A program made the translations under genes and the position numbers. Below, piece by piece: positions 23,801 to 33,258 of a DNA stretch of 64,000 nt. Numbering within the stretch: the first letter of the stretch is position 1; every line of letters starts with the position of its first letter. Source of the stretch: Gavia stellata (Eukaryota > Chordata > Aves > Gaviiformes > Gaviidae); contig NC_082596.1 of the NCBI RefSeq assembly GCF_030936135.1, positions 12,810,155 to 12,874,154 of the forward strand. Reading direction: 5' to 3'. A model generated the notes under the pieces. That model saw nothing but the letters and a program-made list of their open reading frames with translations, made no database searches and was not told the origin of the DNA.

Positions 23801-26800
23801 AAATACCTGTCTGCACAAGGGGCTTCTGTCAGTAACAGCTGCCTTGCACTTCTCATACCTTGGACTGAGACACATGTCAGTAAAAATCTATAGTGTGGTC
23901 TTAGCCCATCACTAATTATCTATCAGAAGGCTCTGTGGAGGCTGCCCAGCAGCCTGCTGCTGCCAGTGGTGGGGGGGGTGGCCCGTTCTCACGCAAAAGT
24001 TGTTTTTCTTATTTTTATTTTTAAAGCACCCTTTGTCTTGGTGAGGGAAAACTCTCTTAGGCTTGGCCTTGCCCCTGCAGCAGCTCACATTTGGGGAGCT
24101 GCTGCTTAGCAGTGGTTCTGCATCCCAGCACAGTCACTGATCAGTCCTGCTCTTTGTGTGCAAGGTGTGGTTTCTGGACACCCTCAGGACTTTGCTTAAT
24201 AGAGCCCTGAGTGAATAGAGCCCTCGCGGCCTGAGGAATTTCTGTTTCAAATTTGGCACCAGTAATTCAGAGTGAAGTTAGTCTTTCTTCAGTACAGATC
24301 ATTATTATAAACTAGATTTCAGCTAGTAAGTAAACTGAGAGATTACTCAGAGTAACTTGCTCCTCTAATGTGTATCAAAAATCTGTTCAAGCCTAACTTT
24401 TTTTACGTGCATAACAGCACGTAATACTGGAATTTGTGTACGTCTAGAATAGTTACATCGCTGATTGGACATTTATGTATATTTTCTGCTGTGTGCCAGT
24501 GATTTTTGCGTTTAAATTTCTGAAAATGCAGGCTTTAACACAATGGAATTTCATTTAGAGAAAACTATAGTATTAAAATGTTAAATATCTTCATATAAGA
24601 ACACTTAGGAAATTTAGATTCCCTTTAATAAAGGAGATAGGTTTTGTAAGTGAAGATTTTTAATATCCTCAAAATTAATTTATTTCTGGCCATATTCAGA
24701 AAGGCATATCCAGTTTGATACATAATCTGTTGCATTAAAATTGCCCTTTTGCATAATTTTACTTGTAATTAAAGCACAATTACTGATGAAAACTATCACT
24801 AACAAGCACATTTCCTTAGGACTGGGCCAAACCAGGCCCATACGATCAACCAGTGGTGAACACATTGCAACGTCGCAAAGAAAAACGTGAACCAGATCTC
24901 AATGGAGGAGCTCAGAGCGGACCACCCGTGCCCCCTGAGGAGGCCCAGAGACCTCGAAGCATGACGGTGTCGGCTGCCACAAGGGTGAAGCTCTAATTTC
25001 GAATACGCTATTTGGTGCAAAGGAAGTGGATGTGCTAGCTCCTGCCAGTACTTTTTTGCCATGCTTCACGTTGGCGTGTGTTTATCTGACAAGCAGGACT
25101 GGTGTGGTGTTGGGGTGGTCAGTGGAATTGACGTAAGCATGAGAGAATATGCCGTTGGGTATTGGCATTTGTAGAGCGATGGCATCCAAAGAAGCGTCTG
25201 TTTCTTTGAAGCCCTAGTAAATGGTTGGACTTAATCCTGTTGGGTTGCGATGGTGACAAGCTCTGCTTGGGAAGAGAGAGCTAAAAGTCAGTGAAGGTTG
25301 ATTAACCCTTCTAGACATAATAAGTCTCCTTTCTGTGTGTAAGCAGCAGGGTGAGGAGATGGAGGCCTGTGAGGAGCTGGCGCTTGCTCTGACAAGAGGG
25401 CTGCAGCTGGACACCCAGAGGAGCAGTCGGGATTCCTTGCAGTGCTCCAGCGGCTACAGCACCCAGACAACAACTCCGTGCTGTTCAGAGGACACGATCC
25501 CATCTCAAGGTACCCATCCAAGAGATGTTCCTTTTCAGAGCATTCCCAATCTGGCCATCACACACTCACCCCACGGTGCCAAGGAGCTATCTTCCAGCAG
25601 CTGTTGCTCACTGGCTTTGTAGTCAGCTGGGGAGAACGGGGTGAACGTTGCTGTTTGAAGTTTTTTCCAGCTCGGAATGCAGCCTGGATTTATTAATTGA
25701 ATAGAAACTTGGATTGCTGCATAGTGTACTGAATGATCGTATTTTCTTCTGCATTACTGGAATGAGTCTTAGCTTAAGGATGCTACCATTTTAAAGAAAA
25801 TGCTGGAATTACGTTTCATGGGTTAAGTGGAATGACACTGGTATTGCATCATACACTTCTTGTGGTAGTCGTGTCCTTTCTGAGCTATTGTCTTAGCAAA
25901 TACGCACTCATGAGCTTTGCTTTCTTGTTCTGTCAGTACTCTAAATCTGCTCTTGGTTTCCCTTTGTGACCTTTTATTTCCTACCTAAGCAGAAAATTTG
26001 TAATTGGAAAAAGAATCCATTGGAGACCTTAATTTGGGCATACCTGGGAAGCCATAATAAGGTGTTGGGTTTTGTACCCCGTTTCAGAACCAGCAGCAAG
26101 CTGAGAGGGACTGAGTTTGATGTTTGCAGTTCAGCAACTGCCTTGTTTGCTCAGCTGAGGTCGGTTGTGCTGTGCAATCAGAAGAGGCAGTAGGGCTTGC
26201 GGAGGCCCTAGCTTGGCTCAGCAGTTACGTGGAAAGGAAGGAACCAGATGCAATTATTAAAGCTGAGGCTGAGTTTTCAGAGCTCACAGCTGGGATTTAC
26301 TTTGTTTGCAAAATACGCAAATTTGCTGCTGAAATCACTGGTGCACAGTCCCCTGAGCCCCACATTGCCTAGTCTAAAGTACACTTTTTAGTCACTGACT
26401 GTTTCAAGTATTTGTATCTAGAAGTGGTAGCATAAGGCTTGTAGGATGCTGGTTTTGGTATCTTAATGTTGGCAACAAACATCGAGTCTTCGTTATTTAA
26501 TTAGCTCTTTTCAGAGAAGGTACTGAGTGTGTACGGTTCTTATTCTCTTCCACAAGAGATGTGGGCACCCTGCAGCTTAAGGGTCAGTTTGCTGTAGTGC
26601 CTCTGCCTTCAGCCACACGGTCTGAGAATCTTGGTCACAATACCTCAGGCATCCTTCCTCCTCAAGGTAAAACCTCTCTTAATTGCTATTGACCTCCAGG
26701 CTTTTTTGGTTATCCATACTTTTTTGGTTATATGTACTTTAGACTTACTGACTTGACTCAGCTGTCTTCTCCAGCTTGTTCCTAACTCTGTCTTTTGGCA

Positions 26801-27502
26801 TCAGTTTCAGATTATGATTATTTCTCTGTGAGTGGTGACCAGGAGGCAGAACAACAAGAGTTTGACAAATCTTCCACCATCCCAAGAAACAGCGACATTA
26901 GCCAGTCTTATCGCAGAATGTTTCAAACCAAGCGTCCTGCTTCCACCGCAGGTCTGCCAACCACGCTTGGACCGGTCATAGTCACCCCCGGCGTCGCCAC
27001 CATCAGACGGACCCCTTCCACCAAGCCTTCAGTCAGACGCGGTACCATAGGGGGAGGTCCGATTCCGATCAAGACGCCGGTGATTCCTGTCAAAACACCA
27101 ACTGTCCCCGATATCCCAGGGGGGCTGCCCGGCACCCTCGCTGGGACAGAAGAATGTCCTGAGCAAAGTCCCGAGTCTCCGGCAGCAGGAGATGGTGGGC
27201 AAGGCGTCACCAGCATGCCCTCATCCTCATGGAGCGGACAAGCATCTGTCAACCCTCCGCCGTCAAGCCAGAAACTGAGTGCTGCCGACGAGCAGAGGCA
27301 AGTGGTTCCTGAGAGCGAGGGGGAGGAAAGCGACCGGGATGGTGTCAGCACCCTCGCGCCAGCGGGCCATCCAGAGCTCGATCCCGGAGAGCTGAGTCCT
27401 GGGGATGTCCCACAAGGTGAAGATATGCTGAACGCCATTCGGCGTGGCGTCAAACTGAAGAAGACGACCACGAACGATCGCTCAGCACCTCGTATTTCCT
27501 AG
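8665..27502 (+). CDS. MTSS1: MTSS1 (MIM), I-BAR/WH2 scaffold protein, 3' part of the gene
   Basis: The spliced exons encode the C-terminal ~597 residues of MTSS1 (about 755 in mammals). MTSS1 binds PI(4,5)P2-rich plasma membrane through its I-BAR domain, induces outward curvature, and binds actin monomers through a C-terminal WH2 motif; it acts in filopodia, dendritic spines, cell junctions and ciliary signalling. Visible here, in order: the end of the I-BAR helices (8665-10194), a serine-rich linker with SSLNSVNSSDSRSSGSHSHS, a DSGFMS phosphodegron-like motif, a tyrosine motif HYYTIGPG, a basic LQRRKEKRE stretch, a proline-rich region, and the WH2 end EDMLNAIRRGVKLKKTTTND just before the stop at 27500-27502. 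All exon phases agree. The start codon and the first ~155 residues lie outside the window. Identification is secure from near-identity to the mammalian protein over many exons. Confidence 0.97.
8823..10086 (+). other. MTSS1: MTSS1 intron
   Basis: GTAAGA donor, TTTTCAG acceptor. No exon or repeat recognised; a short TA run lies at about 9636-9647. Confidence 0.8.
10087..10194 (+). CDS. MTSS1: MTSS1 exon: end of I-BAR domain
   Basis: Thirty-six complete codons from EEEISMLGEITHLQ to DPHKLPSSSEQ, between acceptor TTTTCAG and donor GTTAGC. It closes the I-BAR domain. It differs from the human protein as I recall it only by aspartate for glutamate in TISDDL. Confidence 0.95.
10195..11136 (+). other. 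MTSS1: MTSS1 intron
   Basis: No exon recognised. An A/C-rich low-complexity tract (A9 followed by CCCCAAACC) lies at about 10811-10829. Confidence 0.8.
11137..11234 (+). CDS. MTSS1: MTSS1 exon: linker after I-BAR domain
   Basis: Encodes VILDLKGSDYSWSYQ...SRKSSVC plus two bases (AG) of a split serine codon. Acceptor CATCAG, donor GTAAGT. It contains the TPPSSPSTTMSRKSS serine/threonine cluster, a likely phosphorylated linker. Confidence 0.95.
11235..13165 (+). other. MTSS1: MTSS1 intron
   Basis: No exon recognised. Short TA/TG microsatellites lie at about 12051-12064 and 12982-13007. A pyrimidine-rich run with many CCTTT/TCTCC words precedes the acceptor CACAG. Confidence 0.8.
13166..13376 (+). 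CDS. MTSS1: MTSS1 exon: serine-rich region with DSG degron motif
   Basis: One base completes the split serine, then 70 codons run from SLNSVNSSDSRSSG to MPPEAPNQ. Donor GTACGT. It carries the DSGFMS motif, which matches the DSGxxS consensus recognised by beta-TrCP; the mammalian counterpart DSGFIS has been reported as an MTSS1 degron. The rest is low-complexity Ser/His/Tyr/Pro sequence expected to be disordered. Confidence 0.95.
18936..18957. repeat. T homopolymer, 22 bases
   Basis: Uninterrupted T22 directly before CCCCTGGCC. No flanking sequence suggests a processed copy on the minus strand, so it is listed as a simple repeat. Confidence 0.9.
19660..19881 (+). mobile_element. CR1 retrotransposon 3' end, interrupted by low-complexity DNA
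   Basis: The left part GGCATTGTGGGATGTAG followed by TTGATGGACATGGTG, and the right part TTGGACTCGATGATCTTAC followed by GGTCTTTTCCAACC and TGATTCTGTGATCT, both match the reverse complement of the CR1 copy at 31531-31610 in the same order. The two halves are adjacent in that copy but lie about 100 bases apart here. It is therefore one CR1 tail on the plus strand, 5'-truncated and split by the tract at 19716-19825. The left limit is approximate. Confidence 0.8.
19716..19825 (+). repeat. G/T-rich tract followed by T22 and C13 inside the CR1 tail
   Basis: From about 19716 the plus strand is almost only G and T (TGGCTTGTTATTGTTGTTGTG and similar). It then becomes a long T run (19791-19812 uninterrupted, 22 bases) and 13 C (19813-19825). 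Two abutting homopolymers of this length are prone to slippage and to sequencing error, so the exact lengths are uncertain. Confidence 0.85.
21220..21364 (+). promoter_or_regulatory. MTSS1: CU/UG-rich tract upstream of the MTSS1 cassette exon
   Basis: The 145 bases before the acceptor are almost free of A. They hold CTCTC/CCTTCCC blocks, a TGTGTGTGTCTCTGTGTATG block, TTTTGTTTTG repeats and a T-rich run before TATGCTGCAG. CU-rich and UG-rich motifs of these kinds are bound by PTB, CELF and MBNL splicing regulators. That they regulate this exon is an inference from position and composition. Confidence 0.5.
21365..21484 (+). CDS. MTSS1: MTSS1 alternative (cassette) exon, serine-rich
   Basis: Forty complete codons, phase 0 at both ends, so the exon can be skipped or included without changing frame. 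It encodes NSSSSASSEASETCQSVSEC through SSPTSVSSGSTMGAWASTDK. Acceptor GCTGCAG, donor AAG/GTGAAA. The same block occurs in some mammalian MTSS1 isoforms, and a related one in the paralogue MTSS2, but not in the human isoform I used as reference. The open frame runs on past the donor to 21604, where it turns into low-complexity sequence, so the splice donor is the likely end. Confidence 0.85.
21485..22508 (+). other. MTSS1: MTSS1 intron
   Basis: Lies between the cassette exon and the next constitutive exon. Holds an A12 run (21556-21567) and a T-rich stretch near 22020-22045. A T-rich tract with TTTGTTTATTTG precedes the acceptor TTTCCAG. No further exon recognised. Confidence 0.75.
22509..22703 (+). 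CDS. MTSS1: MTSS1 exon with HYYTIGPG tyrosine motif
   Basis: Sixty-five codons from LSNGFYHCSLSSD to SSKIPSWK, acceptor TTTCCAG, donor GTTTGT. The LPDYVHYYTIGPGM segment is conserved with mammals and contains adjacent tyrosines that are reported phosphorylation targets. The middle (VASVGAGPFPHFPPVSRAWT) is the most divergent part of the gene seen here. Near the start the bird has FYHCS where human has FSHYS, moving the tyrosine by two positions. Confidence 0.95.
22704..24819 (+). other. MTSS1: MTSS1 intron
   Basis: No exon or named repeat recognised. A G9-containing run with GGTGGGGGGGGTGGC lies near 23966-23980. Confidence 0.75.
24820..24984 (+). CDS. MTSS1: MTSS1 exon with basic LQRRKEKRE segment
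   Basis: Fifty-five codons from DWAKPGPYDQPVVNT to RPRSMTVSAATR, acceptor CCTTAG, donor GTGAAG. The segment after KREPD is shorter than in human (bird LNGGAQSGPPVPPEEAQ), a region that varies between species. The exon starts and ends in phase 0. Confidence 0.95.
25347..25509 (+). CDS. MTSS1: MTSS1 exon beginning at a tandem acceptor
   Basis: Encodes QGEEMEACEELALALTRGL through SEDTIPSQ plus one base of a split valine codon; donor GTACCC. The acceptor region reads AAGCAGCAGGGTGAG, so splicing after 25346 gives TR-QGEE and splicing after 25349 gives TR-GEE; both stay in frame. I chose 25347 because human has one residue (proline) at this place. Confidence 0.9.
25510..26804 (+). other. MTSS1: MTSS1 intron
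   Basis: No exon or named repeat recognised. The open frames at 25966-26372 have no recognisable content. Confidence 0.75.
26805..27502 (+). CDS. MTSS1: MTSS1 last coding exon: proline-rich region and WH2 motif
   Basis: Two bases complete the split valine, then 231 codons and the stop TAG. It begins SDYDYFSVSGDQEAEQQEF and carries TIPRNSDISQSYRRMF, the basic and proline-rich SVRRGTIGGGPIPIKTPVIP block, a faster-evolving acidic/proline stretch, and the conserved WH2 end EDMLNAIRRGVKLKKTTTND followed by RSAPRIS. The WH2 motif binds monomeric actin. The exon is GC-rich compared with its flanks, which also opens a 182-codon frame on the other strand (26923-27471) that I do not consider a gene. 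Confidence 0.96.
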
Positions 27503-27692
27503 GAGTGGAAAAGCTGCCAGAGTACTAGCCACCGAGAAGGAACTGTGAGGAAACTAATTTGTCTCTATTCATTCCAATCTGTAATCAATGAATTTTTTAA
27601 GATACTCGGTAACAGACAGTCTGAAAGTACTCTAAAAGAGAAAACAAGGTGAAAGAGTGTAGTAAGACATAATCTTCACTGGTGTTTTAATT

Positions 27693-27700
27693 TGTAAATA
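27693..27700 (+). promoter_or_regulatory. MTSS1: Pumilio-type element TGTAAATA
   Basis: Exact match to the TGTANATA consensus bound by PUM proteins, about 190 bases after the stop codon. An eight-base match can occur by chance in AT-rich UTR. Confidence 0.45.
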
Positions 27701-27759
27701 TCAATGATTTTGTTTCTGCATTTTTTTGATCTAAGTTACGCTTTTAATTTTTTCTGAAG

Positions 27760-27767
27760 GTGCCAAA
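27760..27767 (+). promoter_or_regulatory. MTSS1: miR-96 family 8-mer seed match
   Basis: GTGCCAAA pairs with bases 2-8 of miR-96/miR-1271 and has A opposite base 1. Confidence 0.5.
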
Positions 27768-28187
27768 TCCCATTTACCTTTTTTATAACTCTCTTTGTAA
27801 AGTTTTAAATCATAGGAGAAAAAAAACGTTGAGTAGTTAACTTCAGCAAAGGGATTTAATGAAAATTTGGCTTTTTTGCAAGCTTTTGTAGAGCGCCTTG
27901 TAATAGTGAGGTTAAAAAACAAAACAAAACAATGGGACTTACTTTAAAGTTTAAGTCAAGCTGTAAGGAACAGATCCTCATTTAAGTATTAAAAAAAACA
28001 AGTTTGAAAGGCAGGAATAAAAATTGACAATAAAAGCAATATATAATGCAAGGAAGAAACCTGCAGTTGGTAGAGTATTTGGGGGGTAGTGGGGGGAGGG
28101 AGATGCCATCAAAATAGCAGATGCTGTTGCACAAAAGTAGCCTAGTAGGATTAATTACTAGTAGCTTCGTGGTAAATGCATCAGAAT

Positions 28188-28195
28188 AAGCCATA
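28188..28195 (+). promoter_or_regulatory. MTSS1: miR-135 family 8-mer seed match
   Basis: AAGCCATA pairs with bases 2-8 of miR-135a/b and has A opposite base 1. Confidence 0.5.
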
Positions 28196-28395
28196 CTGGA
28201 TTGCAGTGTTTTGTTTCTGTAGGGTGTTTTAAAGACTGGGTTTTTTCCACATTTCTTTTTTGACTGCACAGCAACAACTCTCAGTCACATGCATGCAGCC
28301 TTAACTGTGTAGGCTTCGTTCTTCCACCTTCACTTTTTGTTCCACTCATCCTTTCACTGAATACGAACAAGGACAACAGGCTTAAGGCAGTTACA

Positions 28396-28403
28396 AATGT
28401 GAA
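28396..28403 (+). promoter_or_regulatory. MTSS1: miR-23 family 8-mer seed match
   Basis: AATGTGAA pairs with bases 2-8 of miR-23a/b and has A opposite base 1. A second, 7-base match AATGTGA lies at 29517-29523. Confidence 0.5.
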
Positions 28404-29494
28404 AACATTTTTAAAATGCAAGCAGGGAGTTCTTAGATATTATCAAAATGCCTTTTTCTGACTGTGCCCAGCAGGCTGGGCACCTTGGAAAGCCCAAATA
28501 TTTTGAGAAAACACTTAACAATTTGACAGGTGTAACCAGCTTGTGGTCTAATAAACTGCGAATGTTTCTTTCCAATACAGGGGCTTGTTTTTCTTAACTT
28601 CTTTTAAATGGCAGTTGATTGGCTTTTCTTAAGTACTGAAAAGAAAGGGGTGAAGGGTGGGGGGTGGGGAGAGATACTGTTTTTTTGATAATGTCGGGAG
28701 TCTGACCACTATATTCTCTTTTTTTGTACTTTAAGTCATGTTTTTTGGAACGCTGTTGATAGAATTATTAAGAGTTGGATTTTTTCCTTAAAGTAAAAGT
28801 AAGTTATTGCTGCAATACCCATCTCCTAAAGCTGATAGAAATATGCAGACCCCAGGGCACGACACGTGTTCTGATCAGACAGTCCAGAAGGATGCCGTCT
28901 GCCTGCCCACAGCAGACCCACGTGTGGATGGACACCAGATTCGTGCATCCGGGATAGTTGCAAAATTGCACCAAATAATACGTATAAGGGGCTACTTTCC
29001 ACCACACGCTCTGCAGATTTCTGTTAGCTCTAGACTTGCCTACATAACCTCTTATGCTTTAATACATAACTGCATTGGATGTGAAACTTCTAGTAACTGT
29101 GTAGTCACTGTGTTCTATATAACATTTTACACTGCTGTGGTTGCTAACCTTTTTTTTTTGTTATGGCTTAAAAGCAAAAAGAAAAAAAAAAAGGCATGAT
29201 TCTTAGAAAATATTAAACCTTCCTTTCTTTGAAAAACAAGCTCCTTATTACAGAATATAATAAACAGTAGTGCCTGTGGTGTAGCCCACCAATCTTGATA
29301 CAGTAGCTGATGCATTGTGCAAATGAGGCTTTGAGATGGTTTTTGCATAAACAAAAACTGCTAGGAGATAATCTCAATAGTTAAAAGTGTTATTTAAACC
29401 TTTGAAATAAATGGATGTAACTGTACCCGAGTACAGCTTTTCACTTGTTTAGTTCTTAAACGTTAGTATAATCAGTAAAATTTAATATAAAATG

Positions 29495-29502
29495 TTGCCA
29501 AA
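29495..29502 (+). promoter_or_regulatory. MTSS1: miR-182 8-mer seed match
   Basis: TTGCCAAA pairs with bases 2-8 of miR-182 and has A opposite base 1. It lies near the distal end of the 3'UTR, so a shorter polyadenylated form would lose it. Confidence 0.5.
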
Positions 29503-29749
29503 TTCAATGTAGAAAGAATGTGACAAAACACTTTGGATAGTTCTATTGTTTGTGTTTTTGCATATTGTAAAAGCAGTGTCACAGCTAAAAAATAAAATGT
29601 TTCTAATGGTAAATTATTGTGGTTTAGTTGCTAGTTTGTACTGAGAGTTGACCTCTCCCTGTGCAGTTTTTTGTTCTAAACTGGTATAAATAATTGCTGT
29701 AAGTGTGTCTCCCTTCTACATTGTAATGATTGCTTAAGCCTACATTATA

Positions 29750-29755
29750 AATAAA
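29750..29755 (+). terminator. MTSS1: MTSS1 distal poly(A) signal AATAAA
   Basis: Canonical AATAAA in TATAAATAAAGAAC, followed by T-rich sequence within 30 bases. It is the last of several signals in the 3'UTR and gives a UTR length near that of the mammalian gene. Confidence 0.65.
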
Positions 29756-29775
29756 GAACTGCTGGAAAACTTCTG

Positions 29776-32700
29776 TATTTCAGTTCTTAAAGACTTTCTG
29801 CTTCCAGAGCTTTGGATATCAACGGTGTCCTTCAGCAGGCTTCTGAAGGTCACGCAGGTTCCATCTGTGTGTAACAGAAGCAAGGGAGGATTAAAAAGTA
29901 AATAAAATCGCATATAGCTATGTTTTACTGACATGCACTGGAAGGGTAGTAGCAGAGCAAAGGTGCAGTGCTAACGATGGAAATTCCCATTAAATAATAA
30001 CTGATGACGTTTCTCTGTCCCTCTCTGTCGTTGCCTGGCCAGGAAGCACAGATGACTCGACACATTTGTGCATCTGCTTCAGTGCTGGACCGCAGTTCCT
30101 TTTGCCAGAGGAGGAAAGTTGCTGCTGTCAACACTGCCCATGCTTACAGCCAGAATTTATCAAGCGCAACACCAGTGCCGTTTCCCTCACACCCCTGAGT
30201 GACTGAAGACTTTCTTTTGTTCAGCTTTCTCAGGAGCAAAGGTAGAGAGGGAGGACATTGCTCCCACCTGCAGCGACCACGCAGTGGCCTAATTTATTTC
30301 CTTGCCACCCCAATATTAATTTTTGTCCAGAGGTTTCCATTTGTCATGAAGATGTTAAAGGAAAACTCAAGGTGGTTTAGCTGGAAATACGTCTTGTCTC
30401 CGAAAGAATTATAGTTTCATTCCCCCCATCTCTCTGTGGCTACCTCATGCATTGCTTGGCCACGCGCTCACATTTTATCTCTGCTGCTTCTACAGTGAAT
30501 CCGATTCACTTGCAGCTGCACGTGCAAAATGTTTCTTTTGTTGTGGGATGGAGTGGGTTTTTTGTTGTTGTTAATGCTGGGATGTGGGGTATCTATCTTG
30601 GATGGGATGGGAACATCAGTCAGACCTGCTCAGGTGTTTGTAAAAGTCAGGAGGAACTTTTTGCTCTGTTTTCTAGCTAAAAAAAAAAAAAGAAGTGGCT
30701 GGTTGGCTGACTGGGAGGAACGGTGCAAAATACTGCACATGATTAAAAAAGGAGTGTTTTGGTGTTTCTATAATTTCTGAATGTAGTTACCAGACAAGCA
30801 AAGCACAGGAATAGGGTGTTGGGGGAAGGCGGGATGCAGGAAGAGGGGACAGTTTTTGTAAGCTTGTATTCGTCCGAACAGAAGTTAAAACCCACTTGGC
30901 GTGTACCCACTGCCTGCTCCGACTGGCTCTACCCCATGGTGGTGTGGACCACTCTGGCACCAACACTCGCCCAGCTCTGGCTCCAATCCGAGGGCTGCTT
31001 GTGCCAGGCTGGGGCAGACGGCAAAGCGGGCTTAAGGGCAGGGCAGGTCAGCTCGGTTTGCCCTGTGATGTTGTGAATTTTGCCCACGTTTTTGGCCTTT
31101 CATATTCCAGCTAATGTAAGTAGCTGCTAAAGCAAATCAGGGTTTGTAATTTAGGGAAGTGCAATGCTGGTAGAGCAGACCCTGCATTAGAAACCTGTAA
31201 CAAGTTAGAAGAAGGGGCACAGGTTGGAACTCTTACTGTGAACAAGTGCCTTCAGTACGGAAAAACAGCGCTGGTGCTCTACAGCAACGTTATCTATGGT
31301 AGTAAGGCAGCAGGGCAACGTAAGGAAGGTTTCTGTCTTATAAGATTTGACACCTAAGTGAAAAATGCAGCCAAAAGCCTAACAAGGCAGGGAGGGAGGG
31401 CAAGAAGCCTTTACCCCTAAGGTTAGAAATATACCCTCATTCCAGGAGCAACCAAAGCCCATGGCTGTTGCTGTCAGTACTTTGAAACTCCAGCTGAAGC
31501 ACAAGCCTGTACCACCTTGCCTGTATTTACAGAATCACAGAATCGCTATGGTTGGAAAAGACCTGTAAGATCATCAAGTCCAACCAACACCACTATGCCC
31601 ATTAAACCATATCCCACAATGCCTCCTCCACACGTTCCTTGAACATCTCCAGTGATGGTGACTCCACCACCTCCCTGGGCAGCTTATTCCAGTGTCTCAT
31701 CACTCTCTCAGTAAAGAAATTTTTCCTAATATCCAGCCTAAACCTCCCCGGCGCAACTTGAGGCCATTTCCTCTTGTCTTGTTGCTAGTCACTTGGGAGA
31801 AGAGACCAGCACCCACCTCTCTGCAACCCCCTTTCAGGTAGTTGTAGAGAGCGATAAGGTCTCCCCTCAGCCTCCTCTTCTCCAGACTGAACAATCCCAG
31901 TTCCCTCAGCCACTCCTCATAAGACTTGTGCTCCAGACCCCTCACCAGCTTCGTCGCCCTTCTCTGGACACGCTCCAGCACCTCAATGTCCTTCTTGTAG
32001 TGAGGGGCCCAAAACTGAACACAGGATTCGAGGTGCAGCCTCACCAGCGCTGAGTACAGGGGCACAATCACCTCCCTGCTCCTGCTGGCCACACTATTTC
32101 TGATACAGGCCAGGATGCCGTTGGCCTTCTTGGCCACCTGGGCACACTGCTGGCTCATATTCAGCCGGCTGTCGATCAACACCCCTAGGTCCTTTCCTGC
32201 CAGGCAACTTTCCAGCCACTCATCCCTAAGCCTGTAGTGTTGCATGGGGTTGTTGTGACCCAAGTGCAGGACCCGGCACTTGGCCTTGTTGAACCTCATA
32301 CAATTCGCCTGGGCCCATCCATCCAGCCTGTCCAGATCCCTCTGCAGAGCCTTCCTACCCTCAAGCAGATCAACACTCCTGCCCAACTTTTGGTGTTGTT
32401 TGCAAACTTGCTGAGGGAGCACTCGATCCCCTCATCCAGATCAACGATAAATACATTAAACAAGACCAGCCCCAAAACTGAGCCCTGGGGGACTCCGCTT
32501 GTGACCGGCCGCCAACTGGATTTCACTCCATTCACGACAACTCTCTGGGCTCAGCCATCCAGCCAGTTTTTTACGTGGCAAAGAACGCACCTGTCTGAGC
32601 CACGAGTTGCCAGCTTCTCCAGGAGAATACTGTGGGAGATGGTACTGAAGGCTTTACTGAAGTCCAGGTAGACAACATCAACAGCCTTTAAGTACCAGAT

Positions 32701-33144
32701 TCCAAGTTATCAGGCTGATACAAATTGTTTATTACTTTTCACCCACTCCCCCCAGGCCGCCCTCCCTCTCCATGGTGGCAGACAGGCTCTGCCCACACAG
32801 TGTTACTCTCAGTTTAGTTGCCTATCATTCAATCCAGTCCCCCAGTCAATATGCTTCTCCTGCCCCTTCAAGCTCACATTCTTTCTCTGGGAACATGGGT
32901 TTTATGTATAGGGCCAATTCTTTCAGTCTCACAGTTGCATTTTCTAACTCTTACTGTGAAAGCTGCAATGCATGTTCACTTTCATAAAACTTGCTCTAGA
33001 GTTAGTATCCCATTAAGACTTCTTCACAGGCTGGTCAGCATTCTCTGATTTTTTAGATATATAGTATAGGTGTTAACACTCATCTATTCTACACTGCACA
33101 AACTGGAAGTGTGTGCATGCTATAGAAGAACAGTATGTCAGAAA
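29776..33144. other. intergenic region between MTSS1 and NDUFB9 3' ends
   Basis: The two genes converge here. The region holds the decayed CR1 (31531-32690) and otherwise no feature I can name. A12 occurs at about 30679-30690. Confidence 0.7.
31531..32690 (-). mobile_element. CR1 non-LTR retrotransposon, 5'-truncated, decayed reverse transcriptase ORF
   Basis: Read on the minus strand, the element starts in the reverse transcriptase region with DVVYLDFSKAF, passes [10 protein letters not shown] and the [18 protein letters not shown] and [20 protein letters not shown] blocks typical of CR1 ORF2, and ends in the short ATTCTGTGATTCT-type CR1 tail at 31531. It is dead. There is a stop in the NWLDG region, frameshifts near 32365 and near 31760, and the catalytic FADD motif reads FANN (NN at 32395-32400). 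It lacks the 5' part of the element, as most CR1 copies do. Confidence 0.95.
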
Positions 33145-33258
33145 AATGCCTTCTGTTTCACTTTATTTGGCTTTATTTTGTATCACTTAGAGTTGCACAC
33201 GGTCACTGACATGCCTACAGAAGATAGACCGCTTTAATTCTCATGAGAAATAATGCTT
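33145..33258 (-). other. NDUFB9: NDUFB9 3'UTR with two poly(A) signals
   Basis: Two AATAAA signals on the minus strand, at 33172-33177 and 33162-33167, lie 80-100 bases after the stop. The cleavage position is inferred. Confidence 0.65.

Larger units (their letters stand above)
27503..29775 (+). other. MTSS1: MTSS1 3'UTR
   Basis: AT-rich DNA without coding features from the stop to the most distal AATAAA (29750-29755). Other AATAAA signals at 28550-28555, 29259-29264 and 29591-29596 could give shorter forms. MicroRNA seed matches and a Pumilio-type site are listed separately. The end is inferred from the last signal. Confidence 0.75.

Noticed and set aside
26923-27471. 182-codon minus-strand frame opposite the last MTSS1 exon
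   Set aside because: It mirrors a GC-rich real coding exon. Its translation has no recognisable domain, and no splice or promoter signal supports it.
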